This document shows positions 7,924-15,992 of a DNA stretch of 64,000 bases, one piece after another (position 1 is the stretch's first letter; every line of letters starts with the position of its first letter). The DNA lies in contig SVJM01000005.1 of the NCBI GenBank assembly GCA_015068975.1, forward strand, positions 22,450-86,449. The letters run 5' to 3'. The stretch is from Oscillospiraceae bacterium. GTDB lineage: Bacteria; Bacillota; Clostridia; UMGS1810. A program made the position numbers and the translations under genes. The notes under the pieces are model-generated. The model saw only the letters and a program-made list of their open reading frames with translations, had not been told where the DNA came from and did no database searches.

Positions 7924-8262
7924 GAACAAGAAAAAGCAAATACTGATACAAAAAACGATGAAGCGGCAAAAGAAGCAACAACCACACAATCATCAACTGA
8001 TGACAAACAGTGGAAACAATTTTTAGAAGATTACGAAGATTGGGTTGATGATTATATTAAAATAGTAAAAAAATATAGTGAAAATCCTACTGATACATCA
8101 ATATTATCAGATTATACAGAAATGATAACAGAACTTGCCGAATGGCAGACAGAAGCTGAAGAAATGGAAGAAGAGTTAGAAGATGCTTCGCCGGAAGAGT
8201 TGGCGGAATATTCTGCTGAATTATTAAAAATAGCTGCAAAGATTGCCGAAGCAGCATACTAA
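7924..8262 (+). pseudogene. In-frame continuation of the lipoprotein gene after a TAA (DUF6591-like C terminus)
   Basis: Directly after the TAA at 7921-7923 the same frame stays open to TAA 8260-8262. It encodes a low-complexity linker (EQEKANTDTKNDEAAKEATT) and a compact helical domain (KQWKQFLEDYEDWVDDYIKI ... AAKIAEAAY) resembling the DUF6591 domain often found at the end of such lipoproteins. There is no ribosome site or start codon at the junction. The simplest reading is a single nonsense change (for example CAA or GAA to TAA) in a ~357-codon gene; stop readthrough or a sequencing error are alternatives. Confidence 0.65.
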
Positions 8263-8274
8263 ATTACATATCAT

Positions 8275-8305
8275 AAAGTGATGTTCCTTGTTGGCGCATC
8301 ACTTT
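8275..8305 (+). terminator. Terminator after the lipoprotein gene
   Basis: AAAGTGATG (8275-8283) pairs perfectly with CATCACTTT (8297-8305), followed by TTTT. It lies 12 bases after the second stop (8262), which supports the whole 7189-8262 region having been one gene. Confidence 0.85.
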
Positions 8306-8430
8306 TTTGTTACAAAGAAACACAGGAAACGTTTCTGTGTGCTGTCAAAATTTCCTTATGCAGAAATCATCGGATTCAATGAAAACACTTAAAAATCCTG
8401 ATGAACAATAAATAGAAGTAAGTTTTAAAA

Positions 8431-8722
8431 GGGAACTGCAAAAAATCTATTTTCACAGTCCCTGTTGTTGAATTAAGGGGATAGAAAAAAGACTTCAGAA
8501 CGGAGAAACTGAGCCGAAACCTTTGGTTTCGGGTTACCCGAAGGTGTATGCGATACACCGAGAGGCGAAGTTTATTCGTAGCAAAAAGGCACAAAAAAAG
8601 GGGAAATATTACATAAAAATGTAATATTTCCCACATAATGAGTAATTTGTAAGTTTTATTGTGCATTCAGGTTTTCGACTTATGTATAATCTATGCCTTT
8701 TTGCGATCTGGAGTTTTTTTGC
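8431..8722 (+). repeat. Structured repeat element, copy A
   Basis: Full-length single copy of the dispersed family. Parts in order: a small hairpin (GGGAACTG 8431-8438 with CAGTCCC 8456-8462, imperfect), a branched arm opened by AAACTGAGCC near 8514 and closed by GGCGAAGTTT near 8565, the outer stem GCAAAAAGGCA (8581-8591) with TGCCTTTTTGC (8694-8704), a 14-bp inner hairpin 8601-8614 with 8619-8632, and the tail GATCTGGAG plus a T run. No coding potential. The 5' limit is approximate. Bases 8306-8430 show nothing recognisable. Confidence 0.75.
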
Positions 8723-8765
8723 ATTCCCTTTTCTTTTAGGGCTTTATATCCATATATAACAAACA

Positions 8766-8797
8766 AAAACCCCTCTGTGATGATTCACAGAGGGGTT
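8766..8797. terminator. Bidirectional terminator, end of secDF
   Basis: A perfect 13-bp stem: AAACCCCTCTGTG (8766-8778) with CACAGAGGGGTTT (8785-8797), loop of six. An A-rich run on its left gives the T run for the minus-strand secDF transcript. Confidence 0.9.
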
Positions 8798-8818
8798 TAA
8801 CTTTATTCGTTTATATTC

Positions 8819-9970
8819 TTATTTATCGCCTTTGATCATAGCCCAGAATGGACCTGCAACGAAGATAGAAGAATATGTTCCGCATACTACACCAATGATG
8901 ATTGGAAGTGCGAACTGTCTTACACTTGGTACACCAAGGATGTAAACCATACCGATTGTAAGAAGTGTTGTAACAGATGTATTGATGCTTCTTGTCATAG
9001 ACTGTTTGATACTCTTGTCAACAGTTTCTGAGAATGTAAGCTTCTTATCAAACTTTCTGTTTTCTCTGATTCTGTCAAATATAACGATTGTAGCGTTGAT
9101 AGAATAACCGAGAATTGTAAGAACAGCAGCGATAAATGAAGTATTTACCGGAAGCTGGAATATAGCGTAGATTGAAAGGATGATAAGCACGTCGTGAGCG
9201 AGAGCTACGATAGCTGACAAACCTGACAAAAGCTCAAATCTGATTGTGATATATACAAGCATAAGAATGATTGCAATGATGATTGCGATAAGGGATTTGC
9301 CCCAAAGCTCTGCACCCATAGATGCTGCAACCTTTTCTTCACTTGTGATTCTGATCTGACCGAATTTGTCCGCAAGAGCAGTTTTTACTTTGTCTGCAGT
9401 TTCACGGTCAAGCTCGTTCATCTTGAGAAGGAATCCGCCTTCACTGCTCTGTACACCTGATACCTTTACCCCTTCAACCTTGCTGAGAACTTCTCTTACT
9501 TCATTTTCGTTAAATGTATAAGATTTGAGAAGTGGAGTCTTTTCTGATGTAACAACACCTTCTGCCTTAGATCCTGTTTCAAAAGCATTCTGTGTCTGTG
9601 GAATAGCTTCTGTTGCGTCGATTGCTTCCTCTGTAGCAGCTTCAGTTGTTGTTTCAGTTGTTGTTTCTGTTGTTGTTTCTGTTGTTGTTTCTGTTGTTGC
9701 TTCTGTTGTTGCTTCTGTTGTTGCTTCAGCCGGTGTTTCAGTAGCTTCTTCCTTAGCTTCTTCTTTTGCTTCTTCCTTATTGTCTTCTGCTACTGTACCG
9801 TCGTCAATCTTATCAGCTTCAAGGATTACGTCTACAGCCATTGTGTAACCGCCTGTGAAGTCGATATCTGTGTTAAATCCGCCAAAAATGGAGAAGCAGA
9901 TAATGCCCACGATAATTATGATTGCCGGAATAGTGAAAAAGATTTTTTTCTTATTTGTATAACTAAACAT
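8819..9970 (-). CDS. secF: Protein translocase subunit SecF with Thr/Glu-rich insertion
   Basis: Accessory membrane subunit that with SecD pulls secreted proteins through SecYEG using the proton gradient. An N-terminal membrane helix (~10-30) and the conserved DIDFTGG (35-41) are followed by an unusual extracytoplasmic insert of about 95 residues (51-145) made of E-A-K and TTE/ETTT repeats. Then come the normal periplasmic-type domain and five membrane helices with the conserved LGYSINATIVIFDRIRENR. At 383 residues it is ~80 longer than a typical SecF because of this insert. ATG overlaps the secD stop by one base (TAATG), with AGGAGGT upstream inside secD. Confidence 0.93.
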   Translation of the reverse strand: MFSYTNKKKIFFTIPAIIIIVGIICFSIFGGFNTDIDFTGGYTMAVDVILEADKIDDGTVAEDNKEEAKEEAKEEATETPAEATTEATTEATTETTTETTTETTTETTTEAATEEAIDATEAIPQTQNAFETGSKAEGVVTSEKTPLLKSYTFNENEVREVLSKVEGVKVSGVQSSEGGFLLKMNELDRETADKVKTALADKFGQIRITSEEKVAASMGAELWGKSLIAIIIAIILMLVYITIRFELLSGLSAIVALAHDVLIILSIYAIFQLPVNTSFIAAVLTILGYSINATIVIFDRIRENRKFDKKLTFSETVDKSIKQSMTRSINTSVTTLLTIGMVYILGVPSVRQFALPIIIGVVCGTYSSIFVAGPFWAMIKGDK

Positions 9971-11271
9971 TATTGCTGACCTCCTTTGCCCATTGCACAG
10001 TATAATTTAGGGTTTCTGATACCAAATCCTGCAAGCTGTTTCAAGAGGAATTTGGTTACGAATATTGCTGTAAACATACTTACTATAGTACCGATGAACA
10101 ATGTGATTGCAAAACCAACAATTGAGCCTGTACCGAAGAAGAAGAGAACTGCTGCAGCAATCAATGTAGTTACGTTAGCATCAATGATAGCTGTGAGGGC
10201 TTTGTTAAAGCCTGCATCGATAGATGCACGGAGAGTTTTGCCAAGTCTTAATTCATCTTTGATTCTTTCGAAGATGATTACGTTGGCATCAACTGCAGTA
10301 CCTATTGTAAGGATGATACCTGCGATACCGGGGAGAGTAAGGTTTACTCTGAAGAGTGCAAGTACCCATGCAACGATTGAAGTGTATGCTACCAATGCAA
10401 CACTTGCCATAAGTCCGCACATTCTGTAGAAGATAAGCATAAAGAGCATTACAAGAATAAGTGCGATAAGTGCAGCCTGCAAGCTCTTGTTAAGTGCTTC
10501 ATCACCGAGAGTAGCACCAACTGTTCTTGATTCGATTACATTGAGCTTGTATGGAAGCTGACCTGATTTGATCTGACTTGCCAAAGTGCCTGCTGATGTT
10601 GCATCGAAGTCACCTGTGATAACACATGTTTCATCGTCGATTCTTTCCTGAACTCTTGGTCTGGAGATTTCGATTTCATCAAGGAAAATAGAGATGAAGT
10701 TCTGTCCTTCAGGCTGTGAAGCGAGTGTGCCTGTAGCTTCAGAAAATTTAGTCTGACCTTCTTTTGTAAGTTCAAGAGATACATAATGCTGCTGTCCGCC
10801 CTGTTCTGATACCTGTCCGAACATTGCTTCTGCAGTCTTAACGTCTGTAGCACCTTCCATAACTACTGATCCGTCAGGAGCTCTGAATGAGAGCTTCGCA
10901 GTTGTACCGAGAAGTTCAATTGCATCCTGTGGGTTGAGTACTGAAGGCATCTCAACTCTTACTCTGTTGTCACCCTGCTTCTGGGTGGTAGCTTCTGTAA
11001 GATTCTGACTATCAAGTCTTGCTCTTAATACGCTTTCGATTGTGCTCAAGTCTTCACTTGAAACATCTGTTACGGGGTTGCCGTTGTCATCAACAGGTTC
11101 AAACACGATTGCAGATCCGCCTGCAAGGTCCATACCCTTTCTGATGCCGGTCTCTTCGTCCATAACACCTGCAATTCGATAACTGCCAAGATCAACACCA
11201 AATGCACATATTGCAAGTGCAGCGATGACGATGATAGCAATTAAAAACTTTGCTATGCTTTTTGATTTCAT
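9970..11271 (-). CDS. secD: Protein translocase subunit SecD
   Basis: Partner of SecF in the auxiliary translocase. One N-terminal membrane helix, the signature GIRKGMDLAGGSAIVFEP, a large extracytoplasmic domain (P1-like ferredoxin folds, ~40-250), then five C-terminal helices with GTAVDANVIIFERIKDELR. The length, 433 residues, is normal. I start at ATG 11271 because AGGAGG sits seven bases upstream; an ATG eight codons earlier has no such site. Transcribed with secF from the promoter at 11306-11334. Confidence 0.95.
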   Translation of the reverse strand: MKSKSIAKFLIAIIVIAALAICAFGVDLGSYRIAGVMDEETGIRKGMDLAGGSAIVFEPVDDNGNPVTDVSSEDLSTIESVLRARLDSQNLTEATTQKQGDNRVRVEMPSVLNPQDAIELLGTTAKLSFRAPDGSVVMEGATDVKTAEAMFGQVSEQGGQQHYVSLELTKEGQTKFSEATGTLASQPEGQNFISIFLDEIEISRPRVQERIDDETCVITGDFDATSAGTLASQIKSGQLPYKLNVIESRTVGATLGDEALNKSLQAALIALILVMLFMLIFYRMCGLMASVALVAYTSIVAWVLALFRVNLTLPGIAGIILTIGTAVDANVIIFERIKDELRLGKTLRASIDAGFNKALTAIIDANVTTLIAAAVLFFFGTGSIVGFAITLFIGTIVSMFTAIFVTKFLLKQLAGFGIRNPKLYCAMGKGGQQ

Positions 11272-11305
11272 TTGTTTTTCCTCCTTGTAAGACATACATA
11301 AGTGT

Positions 11306-11334
11306 ATTATATATCCAAAACCATTTTAAGTCAA
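11306..11334 (-). promoter_or_regulatory. Promoter of secDF
   Basis: On the minus strand TTGACT (11334-11329), a 17-base spacer and consensus TATAAT (11311-11306), about 35 bases upstream of the secD start. Confidence 0.8.
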
Positions 11335-11447
11335 CACAAAAAAGAGAATTTTGTCATTAATTTTTCAAAAATATTTCTCTTTAAATGCTATTTATCCGAA
11401 ATATATTGTATATATGTGTGCATTGCGGTCAATATAGCAAAAAAAGA

Positions 11448-11480
11448 GACGAAAAAGTCCTTTTAAGGATTATTTTCGTC
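11448..11480 (-). terminator. Terminator after the TIGR04086-type gene
   Basis: GACGAAAAAGTCC (11448-11460) pairs with GGATTATTTTCGTC (11467-11480) with one bulged base. The A run to the left (aaaaaaag) gives a T run on the minus strand. Confidence 0.8.
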
Positions 11481-11492
11481 CCACTATTATGA

Positions 11493-11909
11493 TTAATTAT
11501 TCTTTTTTGATTTAAGATTTATCCCTATTATTCCGCCTGTGATTCCGAGCACTGCTCCTTCAAGAATCAGCCTTAATGGATTTGCAAGATTTATATAGTC
11601 ATCTATTAATATAATTCCCGCAAGATAGAGTATGGCACAGAAAGCTACTCCTGATACAAGACCCTTAAGCCAGCCTTTGGTTCTTTCGCCAAAAGTGAAA
11701 ACTACCGAGCATATAAGTATGGCAATAAGTCTTAATATATTTACCGATGGGGTGATTATATCTTCAGATATATCTGTGTATGTGATTGCCAACGAAATTA
11801 TAAATATGAAAGCTACACACAGTATAATGCCCAAGGTCAGTGTTTTAATAAGCTTTGCTGCTATGCCTGTATCTGATTTTTCGTAAACACGGGTTTCTTT
11901 ACAAATCAT
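11493..11909 (-). CDS. TIGR04086-type four-helix membrane protein
   Basis: A 138-residue integral membrane protein with four hydrophobic helices and a short charged C terminus (NLKSKKNN). It matches the length and pattern of the TIGR04086 family, which in Clostridia is typically found next to yajC and secDF; its function is unknown. The start is ATG 11909, eight bases after GGAGG; the upstream TTG overlaps that ribosome site. It lies between yajC and secD, followed by its own terminator, so its transcription is likely shared with yajC. Confidence 0.7.
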   Translation of the reverse strand: MICKETRVYEKSDTGIAAKLIKTLTLGIILCVAFIFIISLAITYTDISEDIITPSVNILRLIAILICSVVFTFGERTKGWLKGLVSGVAFCAILYLAGIILIDDYINLANPLRLILEGAVLGITGGIIGINLKSKKNN

Positions 11910-11974
11910 AATGCCTTCCTCCAAAAATAATCTTAATAAAGACTATTCCGGAAGAAGGCATTTGATTACAAATA

Positions 11975-12253
11975 TTATTCTTCAGCAGGCTTTGTCACTT
12001 CTCTGATTGCCCATCTTTTGATTTTTATCTGTGATGGCTCACCGAGAGAACCTGTTTCGATAACAAGATCGTCATCCTTGATAGAAACAATCTTACCGCA
12101 GATGCCGCCGATTGTAAGGATTTTGTCTCCTACAACAAGTGCTGCAAGCATCTCCTGAACAAGCTTTTCTTTTTTCTTCTGGGGACGGATCATCATAAAA
12201 TACATCACCGCAAAAAGAACAATCATCATTACTATTGGATAATACTGACCCAT
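11975..12253 (-). CDS. yajC: Preprotein translocase subunit YajC
   Basis: Small single-helix membrane protein that associates with SecDF. 92 residues: helix at ~5-22, then the family signature MMIRPQKKKEKLVQEML and a cytoplasmic SH3-like domain (VGDKILTIGGICGKIVSIKD). A GGAGGT site lies upstream of the ATG. It is the first gene of the minus-strand yajC, TIGR04086, secD, secF order. Confidence 0.95.
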   Translation of the reverse strand: MGQYYPIVMMIVLFAVMYFMMIRPQKKKEKLVQEMLAALVVGDKILTIGGICGKIVSIKDDDLVIETGSLGEPSQIKIKRWAIREVTKPAEE

Positions 12254-12286
12254 TGTGTTTACCTCCGTATTTATAATATATTGTGT

Positions 12287-12316
12287 ATTATATCACAAAT
12301 GAGGAAATATTTGCAA
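12287..12316 (-). promoter_or_regulatory. Promoter of yajC
   Basis: Minus-strand TTGCAA (12316-12311), 18-base spacer, TATAAT (12292-12287), about 34 bases before the yajC start. Confidence 0.65.
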
Positions 12317-12350
12317 GAGTTTTTTGCTTATATAATATATGGACAAATAA

Positions 12351-12392
12351 AAATCTCTCAATCCGGCTCAGCAATGCCTTTTTGAGAGATTT
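12351..12392 (-). terminator. Terminator after the AbrB-type gene
   Basis: AAATCTCTCA (12351-12360) and TGAGAGATTT (12383-12392), ten perfect pairs with a 22-base loop. The A-rich left flank gives the minus-strand T run. Confidence 0.75.
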
Positions 12393-12454
12393 GTTTTACT
12401 TATGTAGCTTTATAAATATTTCCAGGATATTTCCCAGCAAAATATCGTGCAATA

Positions 12455-12703
12455 CTACTGCATATCCTTAAGCTGACTCAAGCAATCAGGACATATATTT
12501 TTGTCTTTGTATGCAGTCACATTACGGGCGTTTCCGCAAAAAATACATGAAGGTTCGTATTTTTTCAGAATGATTGTGTCTGCTTCTACAAAAATCTCAA
12601 GACCGTCTTTTTCTTTAATATTAAGATTTTTTCTCAGTTCGATAGGTAGAGTGATCCTTCCCAATTCATCAAGTTTTCGTACTATTCCCGTTGATTTTAG
12701 CAT
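12455..12703 (-). CDS. AbrB-family transition-state regulator with C-terminal Cys4 motif
   Basis: DNA-binding protein of the AbrB/SpoVT swapped-hairpin type: MLKSTGIVRKLDELGRITLP then IELRKNLNIKEKDGLEIFVE (residues ~1-45). The last 30 residues contain CIFCG ... CPDC, a probable zinc ribbon seen in clostridial AbrB paralogues. 82 residues, start ATG 12703 seven bases after AAAGGAG; upstream in-frame ATGs lack a ribosome site. AbrB relatives repress stationary-phase and sporulation genes. The divergently transcribed spmA, 146 bases away, is an obvious possible target, though this is inference. Confidence 0.88.
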   Translation of the reverse strand: MLKSTGIVRKLDELGRITLPIELRKNLNIKEKDGLEIFVEADTIILKKYEPSCIFCGNARNVTAYKDKNICPDCLSQLKDMQ

Positions 12704-12848
12704 TTTATTCTCCTTTAAGCATAGTGTATATATATAATATTCCGTAATCTTCATCATAAAGATATACTATAATTCGTTTAAAGTCAATATAAATTAATGT
12801 TTTGTAAAAAATATGTAACTTTTTATGATATTTAAGGAGTGGAAAATA

Positions 12849-13445
12849 TTGATAGGTTATATCTGGGCATTTATGATTCTTTCATCTTTGGTGGTATCTG
12901 TATTTGAGGGAAAAGCAGAAGCAACTGTAAATGCGGCATTTGCAGGGGCAAATCAGGCTGTGGAAACTGTTGTGGGATTTCTTGGTGTGATGTGTATGTG
13001 GATGGGACTTATGAAAATTGCCGAAATGTCGGGGCTTATCAGCATCTTTTCCCGATTTATATCACCTGTTACAAGGATGATTTTCCCCCGTATCAAGAAG
13101 GATTCACCTGCTCAGAAGGCAATATCCATGAATATTGTAGCAAATATTCTCGGACTTGGAAATGCCGCCACACCATTGGGGATAAATGCGATGGAAAGGC
13201 TAAATGAATCAAATCCTGACAAAAAAACCGCCACCAATGAAATGTGTATGCTTGTAGTATTAAATACTGCATCCATACAGCTTATCCCATCTACACTTAT
13301 TGCGCTTCGAAGTACCTTTGGATCTCAGAATCCATCGGAAATCATCCTTCCTGTGTGGATTTCTTCTGTTATTACCGCAATTATTGCAGTATCCGTAACT
13401 GCATATTTCGGACGAAAACAAAATGTAATCAAAAAAAGGAAATGA
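12849..13445 (+). CDS. spmA: Spore maturation protein A
   Basis: Multi-helix membrane protein needed, with SpmB, for normal dehydration of the spore core. Conserved gate-like motif NILGLGNAATPLGINAM and helix pattern match SpmA. I choose TTG 12849 as the start: AAGGAGTGG (12833-12841) lies seven bases upstream and the resulting MIGYIWAF matches the family N terminus. The ATG at 12825 has no ribosome site and would place that site inside the gene. 198 residues. The spmB start follows immediately. Confidence 0.9.
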   Translation: MIGYIWAFMILSSLVVSVFEGKAEATVNAAFAGANQAVETVVGFLGVMCMWMGLMKIAEMSGLISIFSRFISPVTRMIFPRIKKDSPAQKAISMNIVANILGLGNAATPLGINAMERLNESNPDKKTATNEMCMLVVLNTASIQLIPSTLIALRSTFGSQNPSEIILPVWISSVITAIIAVSVTAYFGRKQNVIKKRK

Positions 13446-13453
13446 GAGATAAT

Positions 13454-13978
13454 ATGATAAATCGTATATCCGGCTTTGCTGTTCCCTTTATGATAGCTTC
13501 CATAATTATTGCAGGACTTATAAAAAAGGTGAACATTTATTCCTGTTTTTCTCAAGGTGTGGCAGAAGGGCTTAAGACAATAATAAATGTATTTGGTTCT
13601 ATGCTTTGTATCATGGTGGGGATAAGTATGTTTCGCGTGTCAGGAGCCATGGATATTCTTATTAAGCTCTTAAGCCCTGTGGCAAAATTGCTGAGGATTC
13701 CTGAGGAGATTGTGCCCTTTGCTATTATGAGACCTGTGTCGGGAGGAGGGTCACTGGCATTGTGCACAGACCTTTTTACGCAATATGGCCCTGATTCCTA
13801 TATGGGAAGGCTTGTTTCAGTGATAATGGGAAGCACCGAAACCACCTTTTATACAATAGCTGTGTATTTCGGAAGTGTGGGGATAAAAAACATCTCTCAT
13901 TCTCTAAAATGTGCCCTTATTGCAGACTTTGTGGGAATAATGGTAAGTGTGGCAGTTGTAAGTGTGTTTTTTTCTTGA
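13454..13978 (+). CDS. spmB: Spore maturation protein B
   Basis: Partner of SpmA in spore core dehydration; a 174-residue nucleoside-recognition (gate) domain membrane protein with MRPVSGGGSLAL and MGSTETTFYTIAVYFGSVGI, which are highly conserved in SpmB. The start is ATG 13454; an ATG at 13442 overlapping the spmA stop (ATGA) is an alternative giving four extra residues. Both ribosome sites are weak, so translational coupling to spmA is likely. The metG promoter -35 overlaps its stop codon. Confidence 0.9.
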   Translation: MINRISGFAVPFMIASIIIAGLIKKVNIYSCFSQGVAEGLKTIINVFGSMLCIMVGISMFRVSGAMDILIKLLSPVAKLLRIPEEIVPFAIMRPVSGGGSLALCTDLFTQYGPDSYMGRLVSVIMGSTETTFYTIAVYFGSVGIKNISHSLKCALIADFVGIMVSVAVVSVFFS

Positions 13979-14004
13979 CAAAATATACATAAAAATGGTA
14001 AAAT
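13975..14004 (+). promoter_or_regulatory. Promoter of metG
   Basis: Consensus TTGACA (13975-13980), 18-base spacer and TAAAAT (13999-14004). The -35 box overlaps the spmB stop codon. Confidence 0.7.
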
Positions 14005-14041
14005 ACACTCTGTATATAATATATAAAAGGAAATGATAACT

Positions 14042-15991
14042 ATGGGTAAATTTTATATTACAACTGCGATCGCATATACTTCAAGAAAGCCTCATATAGG
14101 TAATACTTATGAGATCATTCTCACAGATGCTATTGCACGATTCAGAAGACTTATGGGGGATGATGTATTTTTTCTCACAGGTACTGACGAGCACGGACAG
14201 AAGATTGAGGAACTTGCAAAGGAAGCCGGCATCGAGCCAAAGGCATATGTTGATGGTGTGTCAGGACAGATAAAGGATATCTGGAATCTTATGAACACAA
14301 GCTATGATAAGTTTATAAGAACAACTGACGATTATCATGAAAAACAGGTTCAGAAGATATTTAAGAAGCTCTATGATCAGGGCGATATATATAAGAGCGA
14401 GTACGAGGGAGCTTATTGTGTACCTTGTGAATCATTCTTTACCCCTTCACAGCTTGTAGACGGCAAATGTCCTGACTGTGGCAGAGAAGTGAAGAACGCC
14501 AAGGAAGAAGCATATTTCTTCAAAATGAGCAAATATCAGGACAGACTTATGAAGCATATTGAAGAAAATCCTGACTTCATAAGCCCTGAATCCAGAAGAA
14601 AAGAAATGGTAAATAATTTCTTAAAACCGGGACTTCAGGATCTTTGTGTGTCACGTTCCACATTCAAATGGGGCGTACCTGTTGAGTTTGATGAAAAGCA
14701 TATTGTATATGTGTGGATTGATGCACTTTCAAACTATATCACAGCTCTTGGCTTTGATACAGAAAATTCATCAGAACTTTACAAGAAATACTGGCCTGCA
14801 GATGTGCATATTATAGGTAAGGATATACTTAGATTCCATACTATTTACTGGCCTATTATCCTTATGGCATTGGGTGAACCGCTTCCAAAGAAGATTTTTG
14901 GTCATCCATGGCTATTAAACGGCGATTCCAAGATGAGTAAGTCACTTGGCAATGTTATCTATGCAGACGACCTTGCACGTCACTTCGGTGTGGATGCAGT
15001 AAGATATTATGTGCTTCGTGAAATGCCTTTCGCTCAGGATGGTACTATCACATATGAAACACTTATCTCAAGATTTAATGCAGATCTTGCAAATACCCTT
15101 GGAAATCTTGTAAATCGTACAGTTGCTATGAGCAATAAGTACTTTGATGGTGTTGTAGAAAACACAGGTGTTGCTGACGACCTTGACAAGGAAGTTATTG
15201 ACTGTGCAATCGATACCAAAAATCAGGTAATCTCTAAGATGGAAGAATTTAAAGTTGCAGATTCCCTTGAGCTTATCATAAACCTTGCAAGAAGACTTAA
15301 TAAATACATTGACGAAACAATGCCATGGGCACTTGCAAAAGAAGAAGACAAGCTTCCAAGACTTAAGACTGTCCTTTATAACCTTACAGAAGGTATCAGA
15401 TACCTTGGTGTGCTTCTTTCATCATTTATGCCGGAAACATCCGACAAGATTTTTGCACAGATTAATGCTGAATATAAGACCATTGAATCCCTTGATGAAT
15501 TCGGAAAGACTGCATCAGGAGCAAAGGTAGGAGAGGCAACTCCTCTCTTTGCAAGAATTGATGAAGAAAAGAAGCTCAAAGAAATCACAGAAGAAATAGA
15601 AAAGGCAAAAAAAGAAGCAGAAAAAAATGCCAAGAAGGAAGAAAGCAAAGAAGAAGAAAAGTTTGAGGAAATCACCATAGACGACTTCTGCAAGGTGCAG
15701 ATGAAGGTGGGCGAAGTCCTTGAGTGTAAGCCTGTGGAAGGTGCAAAGAAGCTTCTCGTATCACAGATTAAGATAGGCGACGAGGTAAGACAGATTGTAT
15801 CAGGCATAGCTATGGCATATACACCTGAAGAAATGGTTGGCAAAAAGGTGGTTGTTATTACAAACCTTAAGCCTTGCAAATTAAGAGGTGTTCTTTCTGA
15901 AGGTATGATTCTTGCAGCAGGAGAAGGGGACAAGATCAGCCTTGTTACTCCCGATGATCTCGGCATAGAATCAGGAGCAGAGGTGAGATAA
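14042..15991 (+). CDS. metG: Methionyl-tRNA synthetase
   Basis: Charges tRNA-Met with methionine. Class I core with PHIGN near residue 20 and the KMSKS loop (SKMSKSLGN, ~residue 298), and a zinc knuckle CVPC ... CPDC around 127-148. After the anticodon-binding helices comes a lysine/glutamate-rich linker (~505-545) and a C-terminal tRNA-binding OB domain of the Trbp111 type (VGEVLECKPVEGAKKLLVSQI), giving 649 residues, the length of the dimeric form. Start ATG 14042, about nine bases after AAAAGG; the ATG at 14033 is too close. tatD begins one base after the stop. Confidence 0.96.
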   Translation: MGKFYITTAIAYTSRKPHIGNTYEIILTDAIARFRRLMGDDVFFLTGTDEHGQKIEELAKEAGIEPKAYVDGVSGQIKDIWNLMNTSYDKFIRTTDDYHEKQVQKIFKKLYDQGDIYKSEYEGAYCVPCESFFTPSQLVDGKCPDCGREVKNAKEEAYFFKMSKYQDRLMKHIEENPDFISPESRRKEMVNNFLKPGLQDLCVSRSTFKWGVPVEFDEKHIVYVWIDALSNYITALGFDTENSSELYKKYWPADVHIIGKDILRFHTIYWPIILMALGEPLPKKIFGHPWLLNGDSKMSKSLGNVIYADDLARHFGVDAVRYYVLREMPFAQDGTITYETLISRFNADLANTLGNLVNRTVAMSNKYFDGVVENTGVADDLDKEVIDCAIDTKNQVISKMEEFKVADSLELIINLARRLNKYIDETMPWALAKEEDKLPRLKTVLYNLTEGIRYLGVLLSSFMPETSDKIFAQINAEYKTIESLDEFGKTASGAKVGEATPLFARIDEEKKLKEITEEIEKAKKEAEKNAKKEESKEEEKFEEITIDDFCKVQMKVGEVLECKPVEGAKKLLVSQIKIGDEVRQIVSGIAMAYTPEEMVGKKVVVITNLKPCKLRGVLSEGMILAAGEGDKISLVTPDDLGIESGAEVR

Positions 15992-15992
15992 G

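Noticed and set aside
9525..9848. Plus-strand frame rich in Val/Ser opposite secF
   Set aside because: It is the antisense reading of the Thr/Glu repeat; no ribosome site and pure low complexity.
13244..13453. Long N-terminal extension of spmB overlapping spmA
   Set aside because: The extension is cysteine- and tyrosine-rich out-of-frame spmA sequence; the family N terminus begins at MINRISGF.
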